Below, one piece after another: positions 35,805 to 44,753 of a DNA stretch of 64,000 nt (its first letter is position 1; each line of letters begins with the position of its first letter). The stretch comes from Streptantibioticus parmotrematis (lineage in GTDB: Bacteria; Actinomycetota; Actinomycetes; Streptomycetales; Streptomycetaceae). Location of the stretch: NCBI RefSeq assembly GCF_019890615.1, contig NZ_JAINVZ010000007.1:186001-250000 (forward strand). The letters are read 5' to 3'. The notes below the pieces were generated by a model. It was not told the DNA's origin. It worked only from the letters and a program-made list of their open reading frames with translations, and did no database searches. The position numbers and the translations under genes are program-made.

Positions 35805-37115
35805 GTGAGTGAGACGACGGCACAGACCCTTCAATACCGCTGCGACGGGCAGGAACACGCTCCGGTCCTGGTCCTGGGACCCGCCCTCGGCACCACATGG
35901 CACATGTGGGACCGGCAGGTGCCCGAGCTGGCCGGGCAGTGGCGGGTCGTCCGCTTCGACCTGCCGGGGCACGGCGGTGCCCCCGCGGAGCCGTCCTCGT
36001 CCGTGGGCGAGCTGGCGGACCGGCTGCTCGCCACGCTCGACGAGCTGGGCGTCGACCGGTTCGGCTACGCGGGCTGCTCGCTGGGCGGCGCCATCGGCGT
36101 CGAACTGGCGCTGCGCCACCCGCACCGGGTCGCCTCGCTGGCCCTGGTCTCCGCCTCCGCCCGTTTCGACACCCCCGACGCCTGGCGGCAGCGCGGCGTC
36201 GTGGTGCGCTCCGGCGGGCTCGGGCAGATCGCCATGACCACCCCCGAGCAGTGGTTCACCCCCGGCTTCCGCGCCGCGCAGGCGGGCATCGTCGAGTGGT
36301 CCGTGCAGATGGTCCGCACCACCGACGCGGACTGCTACATCGCCGCCTGCGAGGCGCTGGCCAGCTACGACGTACGCGCCGAACTGGGCCGGATCGCGGT
36401 GCCGACGCTGGTCGTGGCCGGCGCCGAGGACCCCAGCACGCCGCCGGCGGACGCCCGCGCGCTGGTCGCCGCGATCCACGACGCCCGGCTCGCCGTGGTG
36501 CCCGGTGCCTCCCACCTGGCCCCGGTCGAACAGCCGAGGGCGGTCACCGACCTGGTCGTGCGGCACTTCACCGCCGCCTGGTCCGAGCGCCTCCTGATGC
36601 CCGGGCCCGTCGCACCGCCACCGCGCACCGCCCCCGAGGCGGGCCCGGCGCACGCCGCGCCGCCCGCCACCGGGGCGCACACGCTGCCCCCGGACGCGCC
36701 CCCGGTGCCCGCCGCCCCCGCGCCCGTCGGCCGCCCGGATCCGTACGAGGACGGCATGCGGATCCGCCGCGAGGTGCTGGGCGACGCCCACGTGGACCGG
36801 GCGACGGCCGCCACCGACGACCTGACCGGCGACTTCCAGGAGTTCATCACCCGCTACGCCTGGGGCGAGGTGTGGAACCGCCCCGGACTGGACCGCAGAA
36901 CCCGCAGCGTGATCACCCTGACCGCGCTGGTGGCCGGCGGTCACCTCAAGGAGCTGGCGTTCCACGTGCGCGCGGCGCTGCGCAACGGTCTCGCCCCCGC
37001 CGAGATCGGCGAGGTCCTCCTCCAGACCGCCGTCTACTGCGGCGTGCCCGCCGCCAACTCGGCGTTCGCGGTGGCCCAGCGGGTCATCGCGGAGGAGACG
37101 AAGCTGCCGGGCTGA
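35805..37115 (+). CDS. pcaL: PcaD-PcaC fusion: 3-oxoadipate enol-lactonase / 4-carboxymuconolactone decarboxylase
   Basis: A 436-aa fusion with GTG start preceded by GGGAG. Residues 1-260 are an alpha/beta hydrolase (Ser92 in AGCSLGG, Asp in GAEDPSTPP, His in GASHLAPVEQP). A Pro/Ala-rich linker (about 268-305) leads to a CMD domain (about 310-436: 'FQEFITRYAWGEVWNRPGLD', 'GHLKELAFHVRAALRNG'). It would carry out two successive steps of the protocatechuate branch. Other pca genes are missing from the window, so it is an orphan here. Confidence 0.92.
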   Translation: MSETTAQTLQYRCDGQEHAPVLVLGPALGTTWHMWDRQVPELAGQWRVVRFDLPGHGGAPAEPSSSVGELADRLLATLDELGVDRFGYAGCSLGGAIGVELALRHPHRVASLALVSASARFDTPDAWRQRGVVVRSGGLGQIAMTTPEQWFTPGFRAAQAGIVEWSVQMVRTTDADCYIAACEALASYDVRAELGRIAVPTLVVAGAEDPSTPPADARALVAAIHDARLAVVPGASHLAPVEQPRAVTDLVVRHFTAAWSERLLMPGPVAPPPRTAPEAGPAHAAPPATGAHTLPPDAPPVPAAPAPVGRPDPYEDGMRIRREVLGDAHVDRATAATDDLTGDFQEFITRYAWGEVWNRPGLDRRTRSVITLTALVAGGHLKELAFHVRAALRNGLAPAEIGEVLLQTAVYCGVPAANSAFAVAQRVIAEETKLPG

Positions 37116-37226
37116 CCGGCCGCCGGGCCGTCGTGACCAGGGCCCGGGCACCGGGCCGGGCGCCAGGGTGGTTGGCCGGGTACCGGGATCGCGCCGCACT
37201 GCCGGGCGGCCCGGCCCGGTGCCATC

Positions 37227-37880
37227 ATGGCCCGTATGAAGATGATCAAAAAGGGTCACGCCTGTGTCCGTCTGGAGAAGGACGGCCGCGCGCTCGTCGT
37301 CGACCCGGGCGCGTTCACCGAACAGGACGCGGCGGCCGGCGCGGACGCGATCCTCGTCACCCACGAGCACCTCGACCACTTCGACGAGGGCAGGCTGCGC
37401 GCCGCGCTCGACGCCAACCCCGAGGCCAGGATCTGGACCCTGCGCAGCGTCGCCGACCGGATCGCAGCCGCCTTCCCCGGCCGGGTGACCACCGTCGGCC
37501 ACGGCGACACGTTCACCGCCGCGGGGTTCGACGTCCAGGTCCACGGCGAGCTGCACGCCGTCATCCACCCCGACATCCCCCGCATCACCAACGTCGGCTT
37601 CCTGGTGGACGGTTCGGTCTTCCACCCCGGTGACGCGCTGACCGTGCCCGACCAGTCCGTCGAGACGCTGCTGCTGCCGGTGCACGCGCCGTGGAACAAG
37701 TTCTCCGAGGTCGCCGACTACGTGCGCGCCGTCTCCCCGGCCCGCGCCTACGCCGTGCACGACGGGCTGCTCAACGACCTCGGCCTGTCGGTCTACGCCC
37801 GCAACCTCGGTCCCGGCGGGGTGACCACCGGCGCCGAGTACGCGCGGCTGCTGCCGGGCGAGAGCGTGCGGCTGGCCTGA
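37227..37880 (+). CDS. Metallo-beta-lactamase-fold hydrolase (UlaG-like)
   Basis: A 217-aa protein. ATG 37227 or 37236 can start it; both precede 'MIKKGHACVRLEKDGRALVV'. The metal motif is VTHEHLDHFD (45-53), followed by later ligands GELHAV, FHPGDAL and AVHDG. It resembles the small UlaG-like lactonase/hydrolase family. The substrate is unknown. A pair of 30-bp tandem repeats follows it. Confidence 0.88.
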   Translation: MARMKMIKKGHACVRLEKDGRALVVDPGAFTEQDAAAGADAILVTHEHLDHFDEGRLRAALDANPEARIWTLRSVADRIAAAFPGRVTTVGHGDTFTAAGFDVQVHGELHAVIHPDIPRITNVGFLVDGSVFHPGDALTVPDQSVETLLLPVHAPWNKFSEVADYVRAVSPARAYAVHDGLLNDLGLSVYARNLGPGGVTTGAEYARLLPGESVRLA

Positions 37881-37910
37881 CCGGCGGCGGGCGTGGCCGA
37901 TGACGGGCGG

Positions 37911-37968
37911 AAGGCGGCGGGCGTTGTCGGCGGCGGAGGGAAGGCGGCGGGCGTTGTCGGTGGCGGGC
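37911..37968 (+). repeat. 30-bp-period tandem duplication
   Basis: GAAGGCGGCGGGCGTTGTCG occurs at 37911 and 37941 with matching flanks. It forms most of the gap before the exonuclease III gene; no function is evident. Confidence 0.75.
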
Positions 37969-37983
37969 GGTAGATTGCCTGGC

Positions 37984-38775
37984 ATGGCACTGCGCATCGC
38001 GACCTGGAACGTCAACTCGATCACCGCCCGGCTGCCGAGGCTGCTGGCCTGGCTGGAGAAGTCCGGCACGGACGTGCTGTGCCTCCAGGAGCTCAAGTGC
38101 GCCGAGGCGTCCTTCCCGTACGAGCCGCTGCGCGAGCTGGGCTACGAGGCCGCGGTCAACGCCTCCGGCCGGTGGAACGGCGTGGCCGTGCTCTCCCGGG
38201 TCGGCCTCGCCGACGTCACGACGGGCCTGCCCGGCCAGCCCGGCTACCCGGACGGTGAGGCACCGGAGGCCCGGGCGCTCGCCGCGACCTGCGGCCCGGC
38301 CCGGGTCTGGTCGGTCTACGTGCCCAACGGCCGCGAGGTCGGCCACGACCACTACGCGTACAAGCTGCGCTGGCTCCAGGTGCTGCGCGACGCGGTCGTC
38401 GAGGACGCGGCGGGCGAGCGGCCGTTCGCCGTGCTCGGCGACTACAACATCGCGCCCACCGACGACGACGTGTGGGACCGCGCCCGCTTCGAGGGCCTGA
38501 CCCACGTCACCGAGCCGGAACGGGCCGCGCTCGCCGCGCTGCGGGACGCGGGCCTGAGCGACGTGGTGCCGCGCCCGCTCAAGTACGACCAGCCGTTCAC
38601 CTACTGGGACTACCGCGAGCTGTGCTTCCCCAAGAACCGCGGCATGCGCATCGACCTGGTCTACGGCAACCAGCCGTTCGCCAATGCCGCCACCGACGCG
38701 TTCGTGGACCGCGAGGAGCGCAAGGGCAAGGGCGCCTCCGACCACGCGCCGGTCGTGGTGGACCTGGAGGTCTGA
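37984..38775 (+). CDS. xth: Exodeoxyribonuclease III
   Basis: A 263-aa AP endonuclease/3'-5' exonuclease. ATG 37984 gives the canonical N-terminus MALRIATWNVNSI with Asn10. The metal ligand Glu36 is in LQELKCAE. 'GDYNIAPTDDDVWD' (near 149-162) and the terminal SDHAPVVV complete the active site. It repairs abasic sites. The gene is monocistronic here. Confidence 0.94.
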   Translation: MALRIATWNVNSITARLPRLLAWLEKSGTDVLCLQELKCAEASFPYEPLRELGYEAAVNASGRWNGVAVLSRVGLADVTTGLPGQPGYPDGEAPEARALAATCGPARVWSVYVPNGREVGHDHYAYKLRWLQVLRDAVVEDAAGERPFAVLGDYNIAPTDDDVWDRARFEGLTHVTEPERAALAALRDAGLSDVVPRPLKYDQPFTYWDYRELCFPKNRGMRIDLVYGNQPFANAATDAFVDREERKGKGASDHAPVVVDLEV

Positions 38776-38899
38776 CACCCGGCTGCCACACGGGCCACCG
38801 TCACACGGCCCGCCGCTTTACGGGCTGTACGCGGCCCGGCCGCACGGCAGGCAAGGTGTCGGCGCCGCGGGGCGGACGAGCCGCGTAGGCTCGCCGGTC

Positions 38900-39256
38900 A
38901 TGAGCACCAGCGCCGTCCCGCCCTTCGCCCTGCACGTCGCCGACGCCGAGCTGGCGCCGGACCCGCTCGACCCGGAGCAGATCGTCTCCGGCACCCCCGA
39001 GGTCACGAGCGCGGTGCTGTGGCGTACGCCGGACGGCGCCGTGGAGCACGGCATCTGGCAGATCACCCCGGGCGTGGTGACCGACACCGAGGCGGACGAG
39101 CTGTTCACCGTGGTCTCGGGCAGCGCCGTGGTCGCCTTCGAGGACGGCCGGGTGATCGAGGTCGGCCCCGGTGACGTCTGCGTGCTGCGCGAGGGCGACC
39201 GCACGACCTGGACGGTGCGCGAGACGCTGCGCAAGGTCTACACGGTCCGCGGCTGA
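38900..39256 (+). CDS. Small cupin protein
   Basis: A 118-aa single cupin of the DUF861 type. ATG 38900 is preferred over the longer frame. 'WRTPDGAVEHGIWQITPGVV' and 'ADELFTVVSGSAVVAFEDGR' then 'VGPGDVCVLREGDRTTWTV' form the two cupin motifs. The usual His ligands are partly replaced, so metal binding is uncertain. Function unknown. Confidence 0.85.
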   Translation: MSTSAVPPFALHVADAELAPDPLDPEQIVSGTPEVTSAVLWRTPDGAVEHGIWQITPGVVTDTEADELFTVVSGSAVVAFEDGRVIEVGPGDVCVLREGDRTTWTVRETLRKVYTVRG

Positions 39257-39374
39257 CCCACCGCGACGGTCCGCGGCTGACCCGTCGCGCCACGCGGTCG
39301 TCGGGCGGGGGCGTTCCGGCCGATCGCCGCGTCGCGGGGTCCCGCGCACCGGATCGGTGCCAGGATGGGCGGAT

Positions 39375-39845
39375 ATGGGGATCTCGTTCATCGACAACTG
39401 GCGCGCACGGCACGGCTCGGCCCGCGGAGTGTCCGTGACGAGACCGCGCGCGGACGACCGCGACGGCCTCGCGGAGCTGCTCGCCGAGTGCGAGGCGCTG
39501 CGCTCCCTCGCGTACGACAGCGGTCTCGAACTCGACGATTCGGCCGACTCGTTGGCCGCTCTCGACCAGGTGATGCCGCGCTGGCGCGACGACCCGGAGC
39601 GGATGGCCCGGCTGGGCAACGACGCCGGGCTCTACCTCGGCACCGTGGTGGTACATACCGTGCCGGGAGCGCGCTGGCGGGTGCGGCCCGACGGGCAGCC
39701 GGTGGTGCGCCTGGCGTCCGGCCGGGAGTTCGACGTGGTGCGCGCGGGCCGCGCCTGGGCGGACGGCGGCACCCCCGAACTCGCCCAGACGTACGCGGAA
39801 GTGGCCGAGGGGCACGGGAGCGAGCGCCCCGCACCCCTCGGCTGA
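39375..39845 (+). CDS. DUF6278-like conserved hypothetical protein
   Basis: A 156-aa soluble acidic protein, ATG 39375. It contains 'DDSADSLAALDQVMPRWRDD', 'LGNDAGLYLGTVVVHTVPGA' and 'FDVVRAGRAWADGG'. These fit a family of unknown function seen in Streptomyces. It has no signal peptide or membrane helix. Confidence 0.75.
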   Translation: MGISFIDNWRARHGSARGVSVTRPRADDRDGLAELLAECEALRSLAYDSGLELDDSADSLAALDQVMPRWRDDPERMARLGNDAGLYLGTVVVHTVPGARWRVRPDGQPVVRLASGREFDVVRAGRAWADGGTPELAQTYAEVAEGHGSERPAPLG

Positions 39846-39904
39846 CGAGCGGACGAGTCGACGGGCGGACGAGCCGCCGCGCTGGCGCGCCCGCTCCGCC
39901 CCGC

Positions 39905-41656
39905 CTACCTCCCGCAGCCGCCGGGCACGAGGCTGCCGCGGTCCGAGGTGATCCAGCCGTGCGCCGCCCGCAGCGCACGCGTCCAGCACGAGCCGTCGTC
40001 CGTGGTGCCGTGGTAGCGCTCGGTCGAGGTGCCGTCCGCGGTCTGCACCACGCCGTTCTTCTTGGCCAGTTCACCGGTGGCCGTCAGGCGGTCGTCGGTG
40101 GTGGCCGTCGTCCGCCACGGGCCGTACGCGCCCTCACGCACGCTGTCGGTCAGCACCCGCCCTTGCGTCACGGTGGCGGACAGCGCGTAGTTGTTGTCGT
40201 CCACCAGGGACGCCACGTCGCTGTCCACGTCGATCGGGTACGACCAGGTGCTCCGCTCGGCGCGCTGCGTGCCCGCGCCCCGCGTGGTGACCGTGGTGGT
40301 GCCCGCGTCGCGCTGGCGGACCCGCTGGGACTGGCCGGTCGCCGAGACCACGTCGTCGTTGCTGTAGCTGTACGCCTGCCGGACGGTGGTGGTCACGCGG
40401 CCGTGCGAGGTGTCGACGTACCCGCTGATCGACCAGTCGCGGTGCGTGCCGACCGCCACGTCGGTGCCGCCGTCTCCCTGCTTGGTCTCCTTCGTGGTCA
40501 CCGTCGGCGTCGCCGCCAGGGTGTCGGAGGTGACCGCGCCCGAGGTGTGCGCCCGGCCGTGGTCGGTGCCGAGGAAGAGCGAACCGCCCACCGTCCACGT
40601 GTCGTCGGCGCCGTACGGGGTGAGCGTGAGGGTGTGCGCGCGGCCGTCCGCCAGCACGCCCGCGAACGGCGTCAGGTCCAGGTCGTAGGCGAGCGTGCGG
40701 AACTGGTCGATGGCGGGAACGGGCCGCCACAGCGTGGGCACGATGCCGCCCGAGTAGACCACCGGGTACGGCTGCGCCAGTCCGGCGGGACGGCCGTCCA
40801 CGCTGACCAGCACCTCGCGGTACGGGCCGCCGCCGCACAGGTAGTCCGGCGCGGTCGCCGCCAGGTCGTCCGGCACGTCGTCGAACCACTGCTCGTCGCA
40901 GCCGCCGCCGCGCGCGTACAACTCCAGCCTGGCGCTGGTCAGATCACGCGGGAAGGTCAGTGACTTGGACGCCGACTGCCCCTTGCCCAGCTGGAACCAG
41001 GGCTGCGCGCCGGGCGTGGTGTCGGAGACCGGCAGCACCTGGTCGGCGGTGCGGGCCGCCGGGTGGCGGGTGTCGGCCAGGTAGTAGGTGAAGGTGATCC
41101 GCATGTGGAAGACGCCGGTGTACGTGCTGTTGACAACGTTGCCCAGCTCGACCTGGAGCTGCTGCGGGTGGCGCAGCAGCGGGGTGAACTCGGTGATGTC
41201 CTTGTCCACGTTCCAGCTGATGCCCTTGTCGTCCGGCTCGGGCGTGCTGGTGCGGAAGATCTCCGCGCCGCCCAGCCAGACCCCGGCCAGCCGGTCGTAC
41301 TGCCGCCCCTTGATGCTGCCGGACCAGTTCATGACCACCTTGGTCCACGGTCCCGCGCAGGCCGCGGGCGGGGTGACGGTGGTGGCGTAGGGCGGGTCGC
41401 TGATGGTGTTGCCGAAGTCGTGCCGCAGGACCGTCACCGTGCAGTGCCGGGTGGCCGGGCGGCTGACCGGGGGCGCCGCGCTGACCGGGTCCTGGTAGTT
41501 CACCTCGGGCCCCGAGGCCGGGGCGGCGGGGCTCGTGCCGGAGGCTGCCGGGGCCGCCGCGAGGGCGGGGGCCGTGGCGCCTCCGAGGGCCAGGACCGCG
41601 GCTGCGGCCAGTGTGACGAGGCCGCGTGATCGCCGTATCCAGTGGTGCCGTGTCAT
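39905..41656 (-). CDS. Secreted PNGase-A-like glycoamidase
   Basis: A 583-aa secreted protein. It has a Sec signal peptide with cleavage near residue 33 (ALGGATAPALAAAP). The mature part begins with 'TRHCTVTVLRHDFGNTISDP', then 'VVMNWSGSIKGRQYDRLAGV' and 'DKDITEFTPLL', the pattern of plant/fungal peptide-N4-(N-acetyl-glucosaminyl)asparagine amidase A. It would release N-glycans from extracellular glycoproteins. It is monocistronic with a long Thr/Asp-rich beta C-terminus. Activity is inferred from family resemblance. Confidence 0.82.
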   Translation of the reverse strand: MTRHHWIRRSRGLVTLAAAAVLALGGATAPALAAAPAASGTSPAAPASGPEVNYQDPVSAAPPVSRPATRHCTVTVLRHDFGNTISDPPYATTVTPPAACAGPWTKVVMNWSGSIKGRQYDRLAGVWLGGAEIFRTSTPEPDDKGISWNVDKDITEFTPLLRHPQQLQVELGNVVNSTYTGVFHMRITFTYYLADTRHPAARTADQVLPVSDTTPGAQPWFQLGKGQSASKSLTFPRDLTSARLELYARGGGCDEQWFDDVPDDLAATAPDYLCGGGPYREVLVSVDGRPAGLAQPYPVVYSGGIVPTLWRPVPAIDQFRTLAYDLDLTPFAGVLADGRAHTLTLTPYGADDTWTVGGSLFLGTDHGRAHTSGAVTSDTLAATPTVTTKETKQGDGGTDVAVGTHRDWSISGYVDTSHGRVTTTVRQAYSYSNDDVVSATGQSQRVRQRDAGTTTVTTRGAGTQRAERSTWSYPIDVDSDVASLVDDNNYALSATVTQGRVLTDSVREGAYGPWRTTATTDDRLTATGELAKKNGVVQTADGTSTERYHGTTDDGSCWTRALRAAHGWITSDRGSLVPGGCGR

Positions 41657-41845
41657 CCGTTCCCCTCTTCAGATCATCGTCTGATCAAGGTTTCTGATCA
41701 TCGGTCGGCTGTACGGTGCCGTAATCCCGAATCCCGGACAAGACCCGGTTCACGGCCACCGACGGCCCCGCGTGCGCGGGATTGGGCCCGCGGGCGGGCA
41801 TCATGGCGGAACAGGTCACGAACTGTCGCAGACCGGGAGATACAC

Positions 41846-42109
41846 ATGGAATCTCTGGAAAAACTCCCCAACATCGGTGCGATCCTCGCCGACCGGCTGC
41901 GGGGTGCCGGGGTGAGCGACGCGGAAGAGCTGCGGCGCCTCGGTGCCGCGGCCGCCTTCGCCAAGATCAGCGGGGAACTGCCGGAGGACGCGCGCAGCCA
42001 CACGCTCTTCGCCCTCGAAGGTGCCATCCGCGGCACCCGGTGGACCTCCATCCCGCAGGACGAACGCGCCACGCTCGCGTCACGGGTCTTCGACCGCGGG
42101 GAGATCTGA
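41846..42109 (+). CDS. TfoX C-terminal-domain protein
   Basis: An 87-aa protein, ATG 41846. It has a helix-hairpin-helix-like start (LEKLPNIGAILADRLRGAGV) followed by 'SDAEELRRLGAAAAFAKISG' and 'SHTLFALEGAIRGTRW', as in the TfoX/Sxy C-terminal domain. No N-terminal TfoX domain is present. Stand-alone forms are frequent in actinomycetes; function unknown, possibly nucleic-acid binding. Confidence 0.88.
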   Translation: MESLEKLPNIGAILADRLRGAGVSDAEELRRLGAAAAFAKISGELPEDARSHTLFALEGAIRGTRWTSIPQDERATLASRVFDRGEI

Positions 42110-42297
42110 GGGTCACTCGCGGGGACGGCGGGTTGGCCCGGGCGGTGTGACCGCGTCGGGTCCGGCTCGCGGACGCCGCCCCGCGGCCTCTGCCGTTACC
42201 GTCGGTAGTGGCAATCCGCCCCACCCGCGCCGACCACTCGGCCCATACGGACCACCCCGGTGCGGCGGACCGCGTGACCTGGCGGGATCATGACCCC

Positions 42298-43065
42298 ATG
42301 GCAGTACTGGTCGCGGTCGGCGCGTTCCTCATGACGGTGGTGGGCGGCGTGGTCGCCCACCGGATCGGCGACCGGCGCCACCTGGTCCTCGGCCTCGCCG
42401 CGGGGCTGATGCTCGGCGTGGTCGGCTTCGACCTGCTGCCGGAGTCGCTGGACGCGCAGCCGCGCGAGGTCTTCGGCGTGCCCGCCGCGCTGCTGATGTT
42501 CGTCGTGGGATTCCTCGGCATCCACGTGGTCGAGCGCTCGGTCGCCATCCACCGCGCCCACGAGGGCGAGTACGCGGCGCATTCCCACGGCCACGCGCAG
42601 GCCCACGGCCACCAGCACGGCGGCGGGTCCCAGGGCCTGGGCCTGGCCGCCGCGTCCGCGCTGGTCGGGCACAGCGTGATGGACGGCTTCGCCATCGGCG
42701 CCGCCTTCCAGGCCGGATCGACGGTCGGCACGGTGGTGGCCATCGCCGTGATCGCGCACGACTTCGCCGACGGCTTCAACACGTACACGATCACCCGGCT
42801 GTACGGGAACGCCCGCCGCCGGGCCTTCGCTCTGCTGGCCTGCGACGCGGTGGCGCCGGTCGCGGGCGCGGCGATCACGCTGGCGTTCACCATCCCGCAG
42901 GGCGTGCTCGGCCTCTACCTGGGCTTCTTCGCGGGATTCCTGTTCTACCTGGCGACCTCCGACATCCTGCCCGAGGCGCACAGCCCGCACCCGTCGCTGT
43001 CGACCCTGCTGTGCACGGTGGCCGGGACCGGCTTCATGTGGCTGGTCATCGGCCTGGCGGCCTGA
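42298..43065 (+). CDS. ZIP-family divalent metal transporter
   Basis: A 255-aa membrane protein with about eight helices. ATG 42298 begins at the first helix. A His-rich cytoplasmic loop (about 95-110, HSHGHAQAHGHQHGGG) and the metal-site helices 'GHSVMDGFAIGAAF' (124-137) and 'AHDFADGFNTYTI' (153 on) are typical. It probably imports zinc or another divalent cation. No metal regulator is adjacent. Confidence 0.92.
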   Translation: MAVLVAVGAFLMTVVGGVVAHRIGDRRHLVLGLAAGLMLGVVGFDLLPESLDAQPREVFGVPAALLMFVVGFLGIHVVERSVAIHRAHEGEYAAHSHGHAQAHGHQHGGGSQGLGLAAASALVGHSVMDGFAIGAAFQAGSTVGTVVAIAVIAHDFADGFNTYTITRLYGNARRRAFALLACDAVAPVAGAAITLAFTIPQGVLGLYLGFFAGFLFYLATSDILPEAHSPHPSLSTLLCTVAGTGFMWLVIGLAA

Positions 43066-43210
43066 GCCCGCCGGTACCCGGCCGCCGTGCCGCGCGCCTG
43101 CGGTCGTACGAGACATTCGTCGCATTTTCCGGTCGGGGCTGTCCGGGACGCGGGTCGTTTTGCTACCACGGAAGGAGCAATCACTCCCGCGCCCACCCGG
43201 AAGCACCGCC

Positions 43211-43450
43211 ATGACCGAGCAGCTGCACGCCTTCGACATCGACCTGACCCGCGAGGAAGCGCGCCGCCAGGCCGAGGTCGTCGCCGCACTCGGCGACACC
43301 TGGGACCCGGCCGCCGTCCTCGACGGCGAGCGCGAGGCGTACCGGATGCTCTACTCCTCGCTGGACGAGGAGCAGCTCGCCGTCTACCGGCAGCTGGAGG
43401 CGGCCGGTGTACTGCCCCCGCTGGAGGAGTACGGGCATGCTGCCGATTGA
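43211..43450 (+). CDS. DUF6400-like small acidic protein
   Basis: A 79-aa protein, ATG 43211. 'FDIDLTREEARRQAEVVAAL', 'GDTWDPAAVLDGEREAYRML' and 'EEQLAVYRQLEAAGVLP' form a helical, acidic protein seen throughout Streptomyces. It overlaps the next gene by 14 nt, so both are likely co-translated. Function unknown. Confidence 0.8.
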   Translation: MTEQLHAFDIDLTREEARRQAEVVAALGDTWDPAAVLDGEREAYRMLYSSLDEEQLAVYRQLEAAGVLPPLEEYGHAAD

Positions 43451-43655
43451 CCCCAGCGCCGACCTGGGCCGCCGCGCCTGGGTGCCCTGCCCGGGCTGCG
43501 CCGACCACCAGGACTGCGGGACCTGCGACGCGGGCCGCACCTGCGCCGAGCACTGGCGCTACCTGCTGTCCAACAAGGGCCGCACCCTGCACCTCCAGTG
43601 CCCGAACTGCGCCCACCTGTGGAGCCACGACTCAGGCTTCGGCGCGACCGCGTAG
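43437..43655 (+). CDS. Cys-rich zinc-ribbon-like small protein
   Basis: A 72-aa protein starting inside the previous gene (ATG 43437). CPGC, 'CGTCDAGRTC' and 'CPNCAHLWSHD' provide eight Cys in pairs, as in zinc-binding proteins. It probably folds around zinc. Function unknown; co-expression with the preceding gene is likely. Confidence 0.8.
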   Translation: MLPIDPSADLGRRAWVPCPGCADHQDCGTCDAGRTCAEHWRYLLSNKGRTLHLQCPNCAHLWSHDSGFGATA

Positions 43656-43679
43656 ACCCGCGCCCCTGGGTGAGCACGC

Positions 43680-43797
43680 AGGGGCGCGGGGAACTGCGCG
43701 ACCAGCCGGCCACCGGCCCGCGGCCGACGAGACCACCGACGAAGGCCGTCGCCCGACCTCGGGCCCGCTGTGGCTGGTCGCGAAGTTCCCCGCGGTT
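43680..43797. repeat. Streptomyces-type palindromic repeat
   Basis: GGGGCGCGGGGAACTGCGCG at the left is answered by GGCTGGTCGCGAAGTTCCCC at the right, forming a large imperfect hairpin with a G/C-rich loop. The loop carries a 28-bp block (43716-43743) repeated exactly at 49095-49122. This kind of repeat is dispersed in Streptomyces genomes and may act as a terminator here. Confidence 0.75.
43716..43743 (+). repeat. 28-bp direct repeat, left copy
   Basis: The block begins GCCCGCGGCCGACGAGACC and is identical to 49095-49122 in the same orientation. Together the two copies bracket the transposase/XRE/radical-SAM island. Confidence 0.85.
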
Positions 43798-43836
43798 CTG
43801 GTCTAACGGTCCACCCCGAGTGAGTCCTTCCACTCA

Positions 43837-44745
43837 CTAGTGTTCTGAGTCGTTAATTCGTGTGCAGTATGCGGCTAGGGTGTCGAGGACTTCGTCGGCG
43901 GTCTTCGTCCAGACGAACGGCTTGGGGTTCCTGTTCCACTCGTTGATCCAGTCGCGGATGTCCCGTTCCAGTTCGATGACGCTGCGGTGGGCCGAGCGGC
44001 GGAGTTTGCGGCAGGTCAGCTCCGCGAACCAGCGCTCGACGAGGTTGAGCCAGGACGTCGAGGTGGGAGTGAAGTGCAGATGGAAGCGGGAGTGCCGAAG
44101 CAGCCACTTGGTTTTGTGGGTGGCGTAGTTGTCCAGGACCAGGTGGAGTTCGAGGTGCTTCGGAACGGCTGCGTCGATGACCTTCAGGAAGCGGAGGAAC
44201 TCCTGGTGGCGGTGGCGGCGGTAGTGCTGGGCTATGACCGAGCCAGAGGTGATGTCCAGAGCGGCGAACAGGCTGGTCGTGCCGTGCCGGACGTAGTCGT
44301 GCGTCATCTTCGCCGGCGTGGTCGGCGCCATCGGCAGCACCGGCTGGGTACGGTCCAGGGCCTGTATCTGCGACTTCTCGTCCACCGCCAGGACCAGGGC
44401 GTTCTCCGGCGGGGACAGGTAAATACCCACCACGTCGCGGACCTTGGTCACGAACTGCGGGTCAGTCGACAGCTTCCAGGTCTCCACGATGTGCGGCTTG
44501 AGGCCGAACGCCCGTCAGATCCGCGAGACCGCCGACTGCGACATGGCCGCCGCCTCGGCCATCGAACGCGTCGACCAGTGCGAATCGCCCGTCGGCGGCG
44601 CCTGGCCGAGCGTCCTGGCGACCAGTGCTTCGACCTGCTCGTCCGTGATCTTCCGCGGTGCCCCCGAACGCGGCCGGTCCACCAGGCCCTCCAGCCGGTC
44701 CGCGGCGAACCGGGACCAGTTAGAGACTTTGCGCGGAATGGGAGA
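43837..44745 (-). pseudogene. IS630-family transposase, nonsense-mutated and 5'-truncated
   Basis: The catalytic half is intact: [10 protein letters not shown] (first Asp), '[16 protein letters not shown]' (second) and '[14 protein letters not shown]' (Glu) form the DDE triad, with TAG stop at 43837. Upstream, 'DRLEGLVDRPRSGAPRKITD' and SQSAVSRI are the helix-turn-helix part, but an in-frame TGA at 44515-44517 replaces the Trp expected before RAFGLKPH. The N-terminal residues before 'NWSRFAADRL' do not look like the family. The copy is therefore dead; the right terminus near 43838 (TAGTGTTCTGAGTC) looks like an IS end. Confidence 0.88.
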
Positions 44746-44753
44746 TCGATCCG

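Noticed and set aside
36660-36740. Pro/Ala-rich linker of the PcaD-PcaC fusion as a possible gene boundary
   Set aside because: The frame is continuous with no start and ribosome site at the second domain; natural PcaL fusions have such linkers.
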